Positions 49,655 to 60,200 of a DNA stretch of 64,000 bases are shown here, in pieces. The position numbers and the translations under genes were made by a program. Under the pieces are notes generated by a model. That model worked only from the letters and a program-made list of their open reading frames with translations. It made no database searches and was not told the origin of the DNA. The DNA is from Tahibacter amnicola (GTDB lineage Bacteria > Pseudomonadota > Gammaproteobacteria > Xanthomonadales > Rhodanobacteraceae), in NCBI RefSeq assembly GCF_025398735.1, contig NZ_CP104694.1:5855465-5919464 (forward strand), read 5' to 3'. Numbering within the stretch: position 1 is the stretch's first letter; each line of letters starts with the position of its first letter.

Positions 49655-52351
49655 TCAGCCGCGCGCGGCCTTGTCGCGGGTCTGCTCGGCGACCCAGGGC
49701 GTCAGCGCGTTGTCGCCATGGCGGGTGCGCAGAGCCGAGCACAGCTCCACCCCTTCGCGGGCCCGTTCCAGCCCCTGCGCGCCGCCGACTATGGTCTTCA
49801 ACCGCGGCGAGAAGAAATCCGCCAGCTCCTTCGTCTTGGCCGTCTGGCACCAGCCATCGCTGGCCAGCTCCGGCAGATCACCCTGCACGGAGGCGGACGA
49901 CTTCGCCAGCAGGTCGGAGAAGCGCCGCTGCATCCAGCCCCAGAACGCTTCGCGATTGGCCGGATCCGACTGGTGGACATACATCAGGCGCATGATCTCG
50001 CCCAGGCGCACGTCCCCGGACAGCGCGAACTCGCGCACACGCTCGCCCAGGGCCGGATCACGCGTCGCGCCGAGCGCGGCGATCATCGAAGCGCGCAGGG
50101 TGGAGTCGGCGTTGCGCTTGATCTCGGCAACCAGCCCGTCAATGGCGGCGGCACCGACCTCCTGCACCGTCACGGCAAGCGTGATGCCCAGGAAGTCATA
50201 GTTGGCGGCCGAGAATGTCAGATGGCCGTCGGCGCCGCGCTTGAGCACGCCCTTGCCGTGCTCGACCAGCGTGTCGCGCACTTCACGCACTTCCGCGTTT
50301 CGGGCGAGGAAGTCGACCAGGTCCATGCGGTACATCGACACCGTTTCCGACTCGCCCGCCTGGCGGCGGTAACCCAGCTCGCGCAACCGTGGCAGGTAGA
50401 GACGGGCTGCAAAGGCATCAAGCGTGATGCGGGTTTCCGGCGTAGCGAGGTTGTGGCGGATCCAGCGGAAGGTTTCGAACAGGGAGGTGGCGACTTCACG
50501 CGTCCTGGAGGTGGAAAGCTTTTCCATCGCCGCGAGTACGGTCGGGGCATCGACCTCGCCGCGCTCGAACCCGGCGCGGATCATGTCGGCATAGGCCAGC
50601 TGCTCGGCATCCGGCAGGCTGGCGACCACGGCCGTCAGCTTGGACTGATCGGCCTTCGCCATGCTGATGCGATAGTAACCCTGGCCATTGGCATTGGCGT
50701 GGTACCAGTCGGGACAGCCGCCCTCGATGGCGATATCCGCCGTCGCCGATTCCACCAGGTGGCACTGCTCGGCGACAACGTCGCCACGCCCGCTGCGGAT
50801 GCAGACGGGAATACCCCATTGCTGCTTCGGATTCCCCTTCGAACCGGCTGGCAGGAACCGCTCCTGGCGGACGGAAAGCACACTCTTGTCACCTTCGCAA
50901 CGTAGCTGCGTACTGACCAGGGGAACACCCGCCTGATCGAGGAAGCTCTTCATGGCCCGGGCGAACGGTTCCCCCTTGCCCGAGGCGCGGGTGAGACTGG
51001 CGATCAGGTCATCCGAGGTGGCGGTGCCGAAGGCATGCGTGCGGGTGTATTCCCGAATGCCCGTGCGGAATTTCTCCTCGCCGATCCAGGACTCGAACAT
51101 GCCCAGGACCGCCGCGCCCTTCTGGTAGGTGATCGCGTCGAAGGCGCCCTCGATATCACCGTCGGTACGGATCGGCTGGCGCACCCGGCGCGCACTGGCC
51201 TGGCTGTCGACAGTCATGGCACGGTGTGCGCTCTGGATGCGGCTGAGGTCCGCACGGTTTTCCGGTCGCAGCTTGCCGGTGACCTTGCCTTCCAGCCACG
51301 TGGCGAAGGCTTCGTTGAGCCAGATGTCGTCCCACCAGGCCATCGTGACCGTATCGCCGAACCACTGGTGAGCGAGCTCGTGCGTATTGATCTCGAACGA
51401 CATGCGCCGTACGCGCGTCGGCGAATTGGCATCGAGCAGCAGCAACGAATCGCGATAAATCACAAGGCCCGGGTTTTCCATCGCGCCGGCCTGGAAATCC
51501 GGGGCACCGAGGAGGTCGAGCTTGCCGAAGCTGTACGGGAACGCAAAGTAGTTTTCCAGCTCTGTAATGATGGAAGGCGTTGCTTCCAGTACTTCCTGCA
51601 GGCGCTTGCCCTGCCCCGCCGGCGCCACCGCGCGCAGCGGCAGGGGCTCGTTGCGCCACTGGGTCGGCGCGATGGCCTTGCCGTCGACGACATCCCAGGG
51701 GCCGACTGCAAAAGCCACAAGATACGTCGGCAGTTTCTGCGTGGTCTTAAACGTGAGTTTTTTCCAGCCCGCGGCGGTCTTCTCTTCACTCACCTGCGGC
51801 GCGTTGGACAGGCCGGTCTGGTCGGCAGGAACCTCCAGGCGGATGTCATAGGGCGTCTTGAAGCGGGGTTCGTCAAAGCTCGGGAAGACGTACCGCGCAC
51901 TGCTGGCTTCCATCTGCGAAACCGCATAGGGCGTATCCAGCTGGCGGGCAATGTACAGGCCTTCGAGCCGCGGGTTGAACGAGGCGTGATAGCGGAAACG
52001 CAGCTGGATTTCCTGCGGTTCCAGAACCTTTCCGAACGCAACGCGCAGGAGTGTCTTGCCTTCTTCGCGCACGCTGGCCGGGTGCGTCTTCTGCTGTGCA
52101 TCCTCCCATTCGGACTGCTCCAGCTTCAGCCCTTTGCCGTGCAGCCAGAGATGATCGACCGGTTCGCGCAGGCGGACGCGGATGGCCGCGACACCGTCAA
52201 ACCCTTCCTGGCGCGGATCGACCTTGAGGTCGAGGCTGTAGTGCAGCGGCTCGGCGAAACCGGGCAGCTGGCCGGTCGGAACCGTTTCGGAGCAGGCGAC
52301 GCAACCCCACAGGGCCAACGCCAGAAAGGCAAAAAGTCGCGTCGGCAGCAT
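49655..52351 (-). CDS. M1-family metalloaminopeptidase
   Basis: An 898-residue zinc aminopeptidase. The zinc motif HELAH (His324, Glu325, His328) and Glu347 in LNEAF form the HExxHx18E site, and QAGAMENPG is the substrate-binding GAMEN motif. An N-terminal signal-like stretch (FAFLALALWGCVACSE) suggests export; two cysteines there are not in a good lipobox. A C-terminal ERAP-like helical domain is present. It trims peptides from the N terminus, probably in the periplasm. ATG 52351 is preferred to 52372 because GGAG precedes it. Confidence 0.94.
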   Translation of the reverse strand: MLPTRLFAFLALALWGCVACSETVPTGQLPGFAEPLHYSLDLKVDPRQEGFDGVAAIRVRLREPVDHLWLHGKGLKLEQSEWEDAQQKTHPASVREEGKTLLRVAFGKVLEPQEIQLRFRYHASFNPRLEGLYIARQLDTPYAVSQMEASSARYVFPSFDEPRFKTPYDIRLEVPADQTGLSNAPQVSEEKTAAGWKKLTFKTTQKLPTYLVAFAVGPWDVVDGKAIAPTQWRNEPLPLRAVAPAGQGKRLQEVLEATPSIITELENYFAFPYSFGKLDLLGAPDFQAGAMENPGLVIYRDSLLLLDANSPTRVRRMSFEINTHELAHQWFGDTVTMAWWDDIWLNEAFATWLEGKVTGKLRPENRADLSRIQSAHRAMTVDSQASARRVRQPIRTDGDIEGAFDAITYQKGAAVLGMFESWIGEEKFRTGIREYTRTHAFGTATSDDLIASLTRASGKGEPFARAMKSFLDQAGVPLVSTQLRCEGDKSVLSVRQERFLPAGSKGNPKQQWGIPVCIRSGRGDVVAEQCHLVESATADIAIEGGCPDWYHANANGQGYYRISMAKADQSKLTAVVASLPDAEQLAYADMIRAGFERGEVDAPTVLAAMEKLSTSRTREVATSLFETFRWIRHNLATPETRITLDAFAARLYLPRLRELGYRRQAGESETVSMYRMDLVDFLARNAEVREVRDTLVEHGKGVLKRGADGHLTFSAANYDFLGITLAVTVQEVGAAAIDGLVAEIKRNADSTLRASMIAALGATRDPALGERVREFALSGDVRLGEIMRLMYVHQSDPANREAFWGWMQRRFSDLLAKSSASVQGDLPELASDGWCQTAKTKELADFFSPRLKTIVGGAQGLERAREGVELCSALRTRHGDNALTPWVAEQTRDKAARG

Positions 52352-52474
52352 CGGCGAATCTCCGCTGGGCAATCGGCGTAGCGTACGCGAACGGCCGCCG
52401 GTTGCCGATAGGAAAGTTGCGGTTTCGCCGATGCTGAGCCGATGGACGCCGCGGAAAACGGCGTTGCAGCGGTA

Positions 52475-53002
52475 CTACTTCTGTTCGAGCGTGACCGCAA
52501 CCGCATGGACCACTGCCGCGATGCGCACCGCACTCTGCACGGCCTGGGCAGTCAGCTCGTGCTTGCGCAGAGTCTTCTCGTGCGAGTCCATGCACATGCC
52601 GCAGCCGTTGATGGCCGATACCGCCATCGAGCACAGCTCAAAATCCACTTTGTCGCAGCCGGGATTGGCCATCGCATTCATGCGCAGGCCGGCACGCAGG
52701 GTGCCGTACTCCGGGTCGCTCACCAGATGCGTGAACCGGTAGTACACATTGTTCATGGCCATGATGGCCGCCGCCGTGCGCGCGCCATTCGCTTCGGCTT
52801 CCGTAGCATGCGCGGCAGCCTCCTCGGCCAGGGCAGCCACCAGCGGTTCGTGGCGCGAGGCGATCGCGGAAGCCAGCGCGACCAGCGCGATCTGCTTGCG
52901 CGAAAGGCCGGGCGCGCCACCTTCGCTCAGGACCGAATCCAGATTCAGGCGGAGGTCCTTGGCGTAGTCGGGAATGGCGGCTTTGAGGTCAGCAACACTC
53001 AT
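52475..53002 (-). CDS. ahpD: alkyl hydroperoxide reductase AhpD (carboxymuconolactone decarboxylase family)
   Basis: A 175-residue all-helical protein with the active CxxC and histidine in NGCGMCMDSHEKTL (Cys134, Cys137, His141), the layout of AhpD. It recharges AhpC with electrons. It lies downstream of ahpC in the same direction, separated by 175 bases that contain a strong GC hairpin, so its expression may be lower than that of ahpC. Length equals the mycobacterial AhpD. Confidence 0.93.
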   Translation of the reverse strand: MSVADLKAAIPDYAKDLRLNLDSVLSEGGAPGLSRKQIALVALASAIASRHEPLVAALAEEAAAHATEAEANGARTAAAIMAMNNVYYRFTHLVSDPEYGTLRAGLRMNAMANPGCDKVDFELCSMAVSAINGCGMCMDSHEKTLRKHELTAQAVQSAVRIAAVVHAVAVTLEQK

Positions 53003-53141
53003 GGAAAATCTCCTGTGAACGCCGGGCAGCCTCCCGCAGCGCGCTGGACGCGCACGTCATGGGCCCGGAGGGATGGGGAATGTGCGCCGGCAGAAAGGCG
53101 ACGGCGCAGGTCAACCAGTGCGGCCGGCAGCGACCGGCAAT

Positions 53142-53167
53142 GCGCGGCGGCCGGCCGGCCGCCGCGC
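53142..53167. terminator. 26-base perfect GC palindrome between ahpC and ahpD
   Basis: GCGCGGCGGCCGG followed directly by its reverse complement, ten bases beyond the ahpC stop on the minus strand. The RNA would fold into a long stem of pure G and C, with no T tract. It may stabilise the ahpC message or attenuate reading into ahpD. Confidence 0.5.
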
Positions 53168-53177
53168 GGGGTCATGC

Positions 53178-53717
53178 TCAGGCCACCTTGAGGGTGTCTT
53201 CGCCCTTGTGCCAGTTGCACGGGCACAGTTCGTCCGTCTGCAGCGCGTCCAGTACACGCAGCACTTCTTCCGGGCTGCGGCCGACCGACAGGTCGGTCAC
53301 GTAGACAAAGCGGATGATGCCCTGCGGATCGACGATGAACGTCGCGCGCTGCGCCACGCCCGCTTCCTTGTCCAGGATGCCCAGCGCCGAGGTCAGCTCG
53401 CGCTTGATGTCGGCCAGCATCGGGAACGGCAGGCTGTTGAGATCCTTGTGGTGCGTGCGCCAGGCGTGGTGCACGAATTCCGAATCGGTCGAACCGGTCA
53501 GCAGCTGCGCGTCGCGGTCCAGGAAGGCCTGGTTGAACTTGGCAAAGCCGGTGATCTCGGTGGGGCAGACGAAAGTGAAGTCTTTCGGGTAGAAGAAGAC
53601 GACCAGCCACTTGCCCTTGTAGGTGTCGTTATTGATGTCGACGAAGGCGGACTTCAGGTCCGTCGAGACAGTGGCCTTGAGGTTGAACTGGGGGAACTTC
53701 TCACCAACGCTCAGCAT
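53178..53717 (-). CDS. ahpC: alkyl hydroperoxide reductase subunit C (2-Cys peroxiredoxin)
   Basis: A 179-residue peroxiredoxin. The peroxidatic cysteine is Cys51 in FTFVCPTEI and the resolving cysteine Cys165 in ELCPCNW, with a second cysteine two residues on. It reduces hydrogen peroxide and organic peroxides in the cytoplasm. AhpD downstream, rather than AhpF, is the expected reductant. AAGGAG precedes ATG. It is divergent from oxyR, its probable regulator. Confidence 0.96.
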   Translation of the reverse strand: MLSVGEKFPQFNLKATVSTDLKSAFVDINNDTYKGKWLVVFFYPKDFTFVCPTEITGFAKFNQAFLDRDAQLLTGSTDSEFVHHAWRTHHKDLNSLPFPMLADIKRELTSALGILDKEAGVAQRATFIVDPQGIIRFVYVTDLSVGRSPEEVLRVLDALQTDELCPCNWHKGEDTLKVA

Positions 53718-53857
53718 GGGTTTCTCTCCTTTGGTTTACGACGAATCCCTTCGAGGGGAAGGGGAACTGCGGAACGAGGCGCAGATTACGGCCATCGTTC
53801 CCATGCGTCCAATCAATTGATAGCATCGCCACGATAGCTTTTGTCGATGGTGCCGGC

Positions 53858-54766
53858 ATGAACCTGCGCGACCTTCGCTACCTGGTGGCCCTGGCCGAAC
53901 ACAAACACTTCGGCCGGGCGGCCGACGCCAGCTTCGTCAGCCAGCCCACCCTGTCCACCCAGATCAAGAAGCTCGAAGACGAGCTCGACGTGGCCCTGGT
54001 CGAAAGGACGCCGCGCAAGATACTGCTCACGGAGGTCGGGCGCGAGATCGCCGCCCGCGCCCGTGGCGTGCTCGACGAAATCGAGCAGATCCGCGCCATT
54101 GCCCGCCGCACGCGCGATCCGGAGGCCGGCACGCTGCGATTGGGCATCTTCCCGACCCTCGGCCCCTATTTCCTGCCGCACGTCGTGCCGGCGCTGCGCA
54201 AGCGCTTCCCGCGACTGGAAATGCTGCTGGTGGAAGAAAAGACCGAGGTCCTGCTCGAAAGCCTGCGCGCCGGCCGCCTGGATGCCGCCATCCTCGCCCT
54301 GCCTGTGCCGGACGACCAGCTGCATGCCGAGGAATTGTTCGACGAACCCTTTCTGCTCGCCGTGCCCAGCGGCCATCCGCTGGCCGGCCGCAAGTCCCTG
54401 AAGGTGTCCGAGCTGGCCGACCAGAGCCTGCTGCTGCTCGAGGACGGCCACTGTCTACGCGACCAGGCGCTGGATGTCTGCCACCTGGCCGGCGCCAGCG
54501 AGCGCGACGGTTTTCGCGCCACGAGCCTTGAGACGCTGCGCCAGATGGTGGCCGCCAACGTCGGCATCACCCTGCTGCCGCTCCTGGCCGTGAAGCCGCC
54601 GGTCGCGCAGTCGGACGCCATCCGGCTGCTGCCGTTCCAGGGTGAAGCCCCCAGCCGGCGCATCGCGCTGGTCTGGCGCCGGAGCTCGGCCAAGAACGCG
54701 TTCCTGTCCGCCTTCGCCGCGCAGCTGCGCGCACTGCCGGAGGAGCTGGGCGTCAGCCTGCGCTGA
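53858..54766 (+). CDS. oxyR: hydrogen peroxide-sensing LysR-type regulator OxyR
   Basis: A 302-residue LysR-type regulator with an N-terminal winged helix (NLRDLRYLVALAEHKHFGRAA, SQPTLSTQIKKLEDEL). The redox pair Cys199 in LLEDGHCLRDQ and Cys208 in LDVCHLAG falls at the same numbers as in E. coli OxyR, so disulfide sensing is intact. It is divergent from ahpC, with 140 bases of shared control region where it should bind; I could not fit a clean set of OxyR half sites there. It ends three bases before the pbpC stop. Confidence 0.96.
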   Translation: MNLRDLRYLVALAEHKHFGRAADASFVSQPTLSTQIKKLEDELDVALVERTPRKILLTEVGREIAARARGVLDEIEQIRAIARRTRDPEAGTLRLGIFPTLGPYFLPHVVPALRKRFPRLEMLLVEEKTEVLLESLRAGRLDAAILALPVPDDQLHAEELFDEPFLLAVPSGHPLAGRKSLKVSELADQSLLLLEDGHCLRDQALDVCHLAGASERDGFRATSLETLRQMVAANVGITLLPLLAVKPPVAQSDAIRLLPFQGEAPSRRIALVWRRSSAKNAFLSAFAAQLRALPEELGVSLR

Positions 54767-54769
54767 AGC

Positions 54770-57178
54770 CTACTGCGTCGCCTCGATGCGCAGTTCGCGC
54801 GAATCGGCCCGGCCGCGATCATCCACCACGCGCGCCACGTGCGAACCGGGACTTCCCGGTTGCCAGAAGAAGGTCTCGCCGGCGCGCGCACTGCCGAGGA
54901 AGGCATCGTCGAGGAACCAGTAGACCTCGCGCACGCCGGCGTCCACCGTCGCGTGAAAGGCAATGCGGTCGTCGTCCACGTGCCGCGTCCGCAGGCTGTA
55001 GCTGGCGCCGCGCACGGGCGAGGTGATCCGCGGTGGATCACCGGCCATGGCCGAGTCCACATCACAGCTGGCCGGTGCCGGCGGCTGGCGGCGCGGGATA
55101 CCAGCCTGGGCAAACACCCGGGCCAGGTCCGACGGCCAGTACTCGAAGACCTCGCTCCGCGTGTGGGCCGGATCAAACGGAGGACACGCGGCGCGCCCGG
55201 TCCGCGTATCGATCGTCACACGCCGATGCACCGTGCTGACCCGGATCGGCGACTTCCCGGGGATGAACCATGTCGTGCCGCGCTGAGGGCAATCGGTGTT
55301 GGGCAGGTCGCCGCTGGCCAGGCAGACCTCGACGCGCTTGACGTGGGCCGGCACGGTCCAGGCCGGTTCGGCGAGAGAGCGGTCCTGTGCCAGGATCGCA
55401 TCGGCTATCCGGAAGAACAGCGGCGCCGCCGCCTCGACGCCGATCAGGGCCGGGTTGCCGGCACCGTCGAAATTTCCCATCCACACCACTAGCACGTACG
55501 GACCGAAGACGCCGGCGGTCCACGCGTCACGGAATCCCCAGGACGTGCCGGTCTTCCAGTAGATCGGCAGGCGCGCGGGCTCCGCGCTGGTCGCCTCGTC
55601 CGGGCGCGGATTCTGGCGCAGCATGTCCATCGTCATGAAACTGGCTTCTTCGGATAGAAGACGCACGCCGCTTGCTACCGGTTCGGAAGCACGCAGCCGC
55701 AACGGACGCAGCACGCCCCGGTTGGCCAACAGGGCGTAGAGCCCGGCCAGTTCCTGCATCGTGACCTCGCCGCCGCCCAGCACGAGTGCGAGGCCGTAGT
55801 GCCGTTCGCTGGCCATGCGCGAAATGCCGGCTTGCCTGAGGAAATCGTAGAGTGTGGGCGACGCCAGCTGCGAGGCGACCCAGACGGCCGGAATATTGCG
55901 GCTGCGGACCAGGGCCTCGGTCGCCGTCACCGGCCCCAGGAAGCGCCCGTCATAGTTCTCCGGCGTAAACGGGCCGAAGGAACTGGGTACATCGCGCAAT
56001 ACCGTGCGCGGATGCAACACGCCCTGGTCCATGCCCAACGCATAGATGAATGGCTTGAGCGTGGAACCGGGGGAACGTTTCGCGAGCGTGCCGTTCACCT
56101 GTCCGCCGATGCGGGCGTCGGCGTAGTCCGCCGATCCGACCAGGGCGCGAACGCCCATGTCGCGCGTGTCCACCAGCAGCGCGGCTGCATTGGTCACACC
56201 GCGTTGTTCGTAGCGGCCCAGCGTGTCGGCGACAGCACGCTCCACCGTCGCCTGGAGAAAGGGATCGAGCGTCATGTCGATCCGACTGCCACCCGGGCCC
56301 GGATCCAGGGACGATTCCCGCAACGCCTGCTCGACCGCGTGCGGCGCCACGAACGGCAGCGCGGAGGGGGCACGCACGCGCAGCGGCAGGCGGAACACGG
56401 CGTCGGTCCCCTCGCTGCCGCCGTGCACCAGGCGCCATCGCGCATACAGGCGGTCGCGCGCCGCGCGCAGGCCACGGCCGAGCGTGTCGGCCGTCTGCGC
56501 TCCGCTGTCGATAGCGGCAAACTCGCGCATGCGCCGGGTGGGGTCCTGCGGAATCACCGCCAGCGTGAGCATTTCGGGAAGGCTCAGGTCCTGCGCCGGT
56601 TTGCCGAAATACACCAGGCTCGCCGCCGCCACGCCCTCGACGTTGCGGCCATAGGGGGCATAGTTGAGATAAGCCTCCAGGATGTCGTCCTTGGCGTAGC
56701 GCATCTCCAGCCACACCGCGAGCCCGACCTGGCGCAGCTTGCCCATCGGCGTGCGTGTATTGAGCCCGTACATCAGGCGGGCCAGCTGCATGGTCAAGGT
56801 CGAGCCGCCCTGGCGGTTACCACCCTGCACATAGGTGACGAAAGCACCGCGCGCGAGGCTGATCGGATTGACACCCGGATGCCAGCGGAACCACGCGTCT
56901 TCCTGCAGCAACACGGCGTCGACCAGCGGCGCCGGCATCTGCGCGAGCGGCAGCCATTGGCGGTACTTGTCGTCCCTGGACAAGGTGAGTCGCAACAACT
57001 CGCCGCCGCGGCCGTGTACCGCAATTGAGGAAGACGCGTGCGCCGAGAGCGGCGGCCGCGGCCAGTAGCGGATCGCGGCCAAGGTCGCCACAACCAGCAT
57101 GACTCCGACCAGCGTGTTCTGCCAACGCCAGATCAGCCGGCCAAGCCACCACAACGGTCGGAACTTGTGCATCTTCAT
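54770..57178 (-). CDS. pbpC: penicillin-binding protein 1C
   Basis: An 802-residue class A penicillin-binding protein with an N-terminal membrane helix (TLVGVMLVVATLAAI). The GT51 transglycosylase domain has its catalytic LLQEDAWFRWHPGVN (Glu93) and QGGSTLTMQLARLM. The transpeptidase domain has SxxK in PGSTLKPF (Ser372), SRN and KTG (YWKTGTSWGF). A C-terminal immunoglobulin-like BiPBP_C module (DRIAFHATVDAGVREVYWFLDD) marks it as PBP1C. It starts 47 bases after the alpha-2-macroglobulin stop, so the two are co-transcribed, the known pairing in which PBP1C repairs wall damage and the macroglobulin traps proteases. Confidence 0.95.
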   Translation of the reverse strand: MKMHKFRPLWWLGRLIWRWQNTLVGVMLVVATLAAIRYWPRPPLSAHASSSIAVHGRGGELLRLTLSRDDKYRQWLPLAQMPAPLVDAVLLQEDAWFRWHPGVNPISLARGAFVTYVQGGNRQGGSTLTMQLARLMYGLNTRTPMGKLRQVGLAVWLEMRYAKDDILEAYLNYAPYGRNVEGVAAASLVYFGKPAQDLSLPEMLTLAVIPQDPTRRMREFAAIDSGAQTADTLGRGLRAARDRLYARWRLVHGGSEGTDAVFRLPLRVRAPSALPFVAPHAVEQALRESSLDPGPGGSRIDMTLDPFLQATVERAVADTLGRYEQRGVTNAAALLVDTRDMGVRALVGSADYADARIGGQVNGTLAKRSPGSTLKPFIYALGMDQGVLHPRTVLRDVPSSFGPFTPENYDGRFLGPVTATEALVRSRNIPAVWVASQLASPTLYDFLRQAGISRMASERHYGLALVLGGGEVTMQELAGLYALLANRGVLRPLRLRASEPVASGVRLLSEEASFMTMDMLRQNPRPDEATSAEPARLPIYWKTGTSWGFRDAWTAGVFGPYVLVVWMGNFDGAGNPALIGVEAAAPLFFRIADAILAQDRSLAEPAWTVPAHVKRVEVCLASGDLPNTDCPQRGTTWFIPGKSPIRVSTVHRRVTIDTRTGRAACPPFDPAHTRSEVFEYWPSDLARVFAQAGIPRRQPPAPASCDVDSAMAGDPPRITSPVRGASYSLRTRHVDDDRIAFHATVDAGVREVYWFLDDAFLGSARAGETFFWQPGSPGSHVARVVDDRGRADSRELRIEATQ

Positions 57179-57225
57179 ACGGTGGCACCGTCGCCGGCCC
57201 AGGCCGGCGACAGTGACTTCTCGCC

Positions 57226-60200
57226 CTACGGTTTCTCGACCACGATACGACCGGCCTTGGATTGGGCCTGCACGGTGCGGTCATACATCGACTCGCCAAA
57301 GGCCGGCGGCACGACGAAGCTGCCCACGTTGATGGCCTTGATGCGGTACACGAACTCGCGGACGTCGGTCGTGGCAGTACCGTAGATCACGATGCGGTCG
57401 TCGCGCACATCGATGTATTCCGGCTGCCAGGTGGAACTGGACAGGCCCACCGAACCACGCCAGACCGGCGCGACCGCTGCTTCGCCTGCCTCACCCTCTT
57501 CCGACGGCGTCGGCGCCGCCGGGATCTCCTGCACCGGCTCGAAACCGCCAGGCAACAAATCCACAATAGCGGTATTTCCCACACCGTCCGCGCGCGTGGA
57601 GCGGATCTTCAGGTGCACGGTCAACTCTTCACCGAGCACGGCCTTGTCGACCACGCGGCCGTCCTTGTCGTGGAATTCCCGCACCACTTCGAGGCCCTCC
57701 TTGCGTTCGACATCCGGTGGCTGGCGATCAAAACCGGTCTGGCTGACGCTGTACCAGGTCGCCAGATCCGCCGGATTTTCCACCCGCACCGCGGTGGCCG
57801 CGCCACTGAACGTACCGCGCGACACCAGGCCTTCGGACTTGCCGATGACCTTGGCCGTGCCATCGGCGAGCACTTCCGACAAGGTGATCGGCGCACCTTC
57901 CGCTCCGATCTGCGTGGCATAGGCATCGAGCGCCAGGATCGTCGTCGCCGACGACAGCGTGTTGAACCAGCCTTTCTGCAGGACCCGGACGATGTTCTGC
58001 AGTCCCTGCGCCGGCAGGGCCTTGGCGCGTTCGGGGAAGTGCCTGGATATCACGTACAGCGTGCCCGCGTCGCGGATCAGCGGATCGTGGTAGCGCTCGT
58101 AGCGCCACTCTGCTTCCTCGGCGCTGCGCAGCAGGCGTTTCTCGGGGCCTTCGATCAGCTTGTTGGCTTCCTTGTCTTCCTTGAGCAACTTGAGCGCCGC
58201 CGCCAGATGGGAGGCGGCGATGTCGTGGGTCCAGACCTTGTCGAAACGTTCCTCCAGGCGCTGGCGAACCGACGCCAACGCATTCGTGGTGACCTGACCC
58301 TGGCGCGTAAGCACATACACCGCGAAGGCACGCTCGCGCAGACCGTGCAGCGATCCGTCGCTTTCATTGGTGGCCAGTTGCTGCAGGTAGCCGTTGGCCC
58401 GGTCGAGCAGGTCTGCCGGCACGGCCCAGCCCCGCTCCTTGGCCTCGACCAGGAACAAGGTTGCGTAGACCGACACGTAGCGCTCCGCCGTGGGACTGGA
58501 CGTCCACAACCCGAAGCCGCCTTCGGCGTTCTGGCGCGACCGCAACACCGACAGGGCCTCCTTGAAGCCATCGGCGTTGGTCTTGGCCGAATCGTCACGA
58601 CCCACCGCACCGAACTCCGGATGCTTGGCAAACACCAGCGCCGGCACGGCCCGGCTGAGCAACTGCTCCGTGCACTGGTGCGGGAAGCTGCCCAGGTAGC
58701 TGCCCAGGCCCTTGGCCAGCACCAGCGGCACGTGGGACGCCGCGGCATCGCGCTTGGCAAATGCATCGAACATCGATCGCAATGGCTTGACGTCGACCTG
58801 GCCGCGATCGATGTTACCGACGGCCACTTCCGTGCGGTAAGCCACGGCTGGACGTACCGAGAAATCGACCGACTGGCGTGCCGCCTTGTCGGTGCTGGAA
58901 GCCGTGAACTTCAGGGTCGCCGCACCCGGCTCGCCCTTGGCGCGCAACCGGAACACCACCACGCCTTCGCGCAACTCGCCCAGGGCCAGATCCTGCGCGC
59001 CGTCACCGACGACTTCCACCTGTTCCGACGGCTCCAGTTTCACGCTGACCGGTACGGCCTTGCCACCCAGCCCGGTGAGATTGTTCGCAACACCCACGCT
59101 GACATCGAACTCATCGCCCGGCGCCACCATTGCCGGCACGTTCGGCGACAGCACGAAATCGCCGCGAACCGTGGTGGATCCGGTGAACGTGCCGATCTTG
59201 TCCGGCGACGCCGCCACGGCCATCACGCGCAGCTTGCCGTTGAAATCATCAGGCACCGTCCATTTGAATTCCTTCTCGCCATTGACGTCGACAAGGCCGG
59301 ACCAGTACGCCACCGGCGGCTTGCGCTTCTTCTTGAACGGATTGAGGTGCTTGCCGAGCAGCCCGTCCGCATCACCACCCGGTGCGGCCATGCCCGCGAG
59401 CTTGGCAAATTCCGGGAGGATCAGATCCAGGATCTGGCTGGTGGATACTTCCAGCATGCGTTTCTGGAAAAAGTGATCCAGCGGGTCGCCGAGCGAATAG
59501 CGCGCGACCTGCAGAATACCTTCGTCAACGGCGAACACCGTCACGCGCGAAGCAGGACCGGCGCCGACCTTCATCGTCAGCACCTCACCCGGCTTGATCA
59601 GCGCAGGCGTGACCACCTCCAGCGGATTCTTGCGCGCCGCGCGATTGACCGAGAACGGCGCAATGCCGTAGCTGAGCGGGCTCATGAATATTTCGTCGGA
59701 AGCCGGATCGCGCACGTATTGCACGTTCACGTAACCGTTGCCCTCGAAATCCGCTGGCACGCGGATGCGCTGCACCGAACCGGTGGTGGACGACTTGAAC
59801 CAGGCGTGCGCATAGACCTTCTCGCGCTCGAGCGTGATCAGGCCCGCGCCGGCGTAGGGCGCGCGCACGGCGATCTCGATCTCCTCGCCCGGCGCGTAGT
59901 CCTTCTTCGACAGCGCCAGCTGCAGCTCCGCATTCCGTTCGAGCGAGCGCGCCACGTTGGCCTCGCCGGCAACGGAGTAGCTCACCTGGTTGAGGGTCTC
60001 GCCACGGGCATTCTTGATCAGCAGGGCGAACTCGCCCGGCGTCTGGGTCGGCAGGCGATAATCGATGCCAGCCGCCGGAATCTTGAACGCCTCTTCCTTG
60101 AGCGGCACTTCGCGAAGGCGCGATTGGTACTTGTACACGCCTGAGTCCTGTTTGGTCAGCACGGATACGTAACGTCGCTCGACCATCACCGCCTTGAGCC

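Noticed and set aside
53718-53857. OxyR binding site between ahpC and oxyR
   Set aside because: ATAG occurs at 53820 and 53834, but the 14-base spacing and missing partner half sites do not fit the four-element OxyR consensus. A site is likely in this gap but I cannot place it.
57262-60144. A 960-residue frame antisense to the macroglobulin
   Set aside because: Arg/His/Gln-rich shadow of a gene with an intact thioester motif and family domain order.
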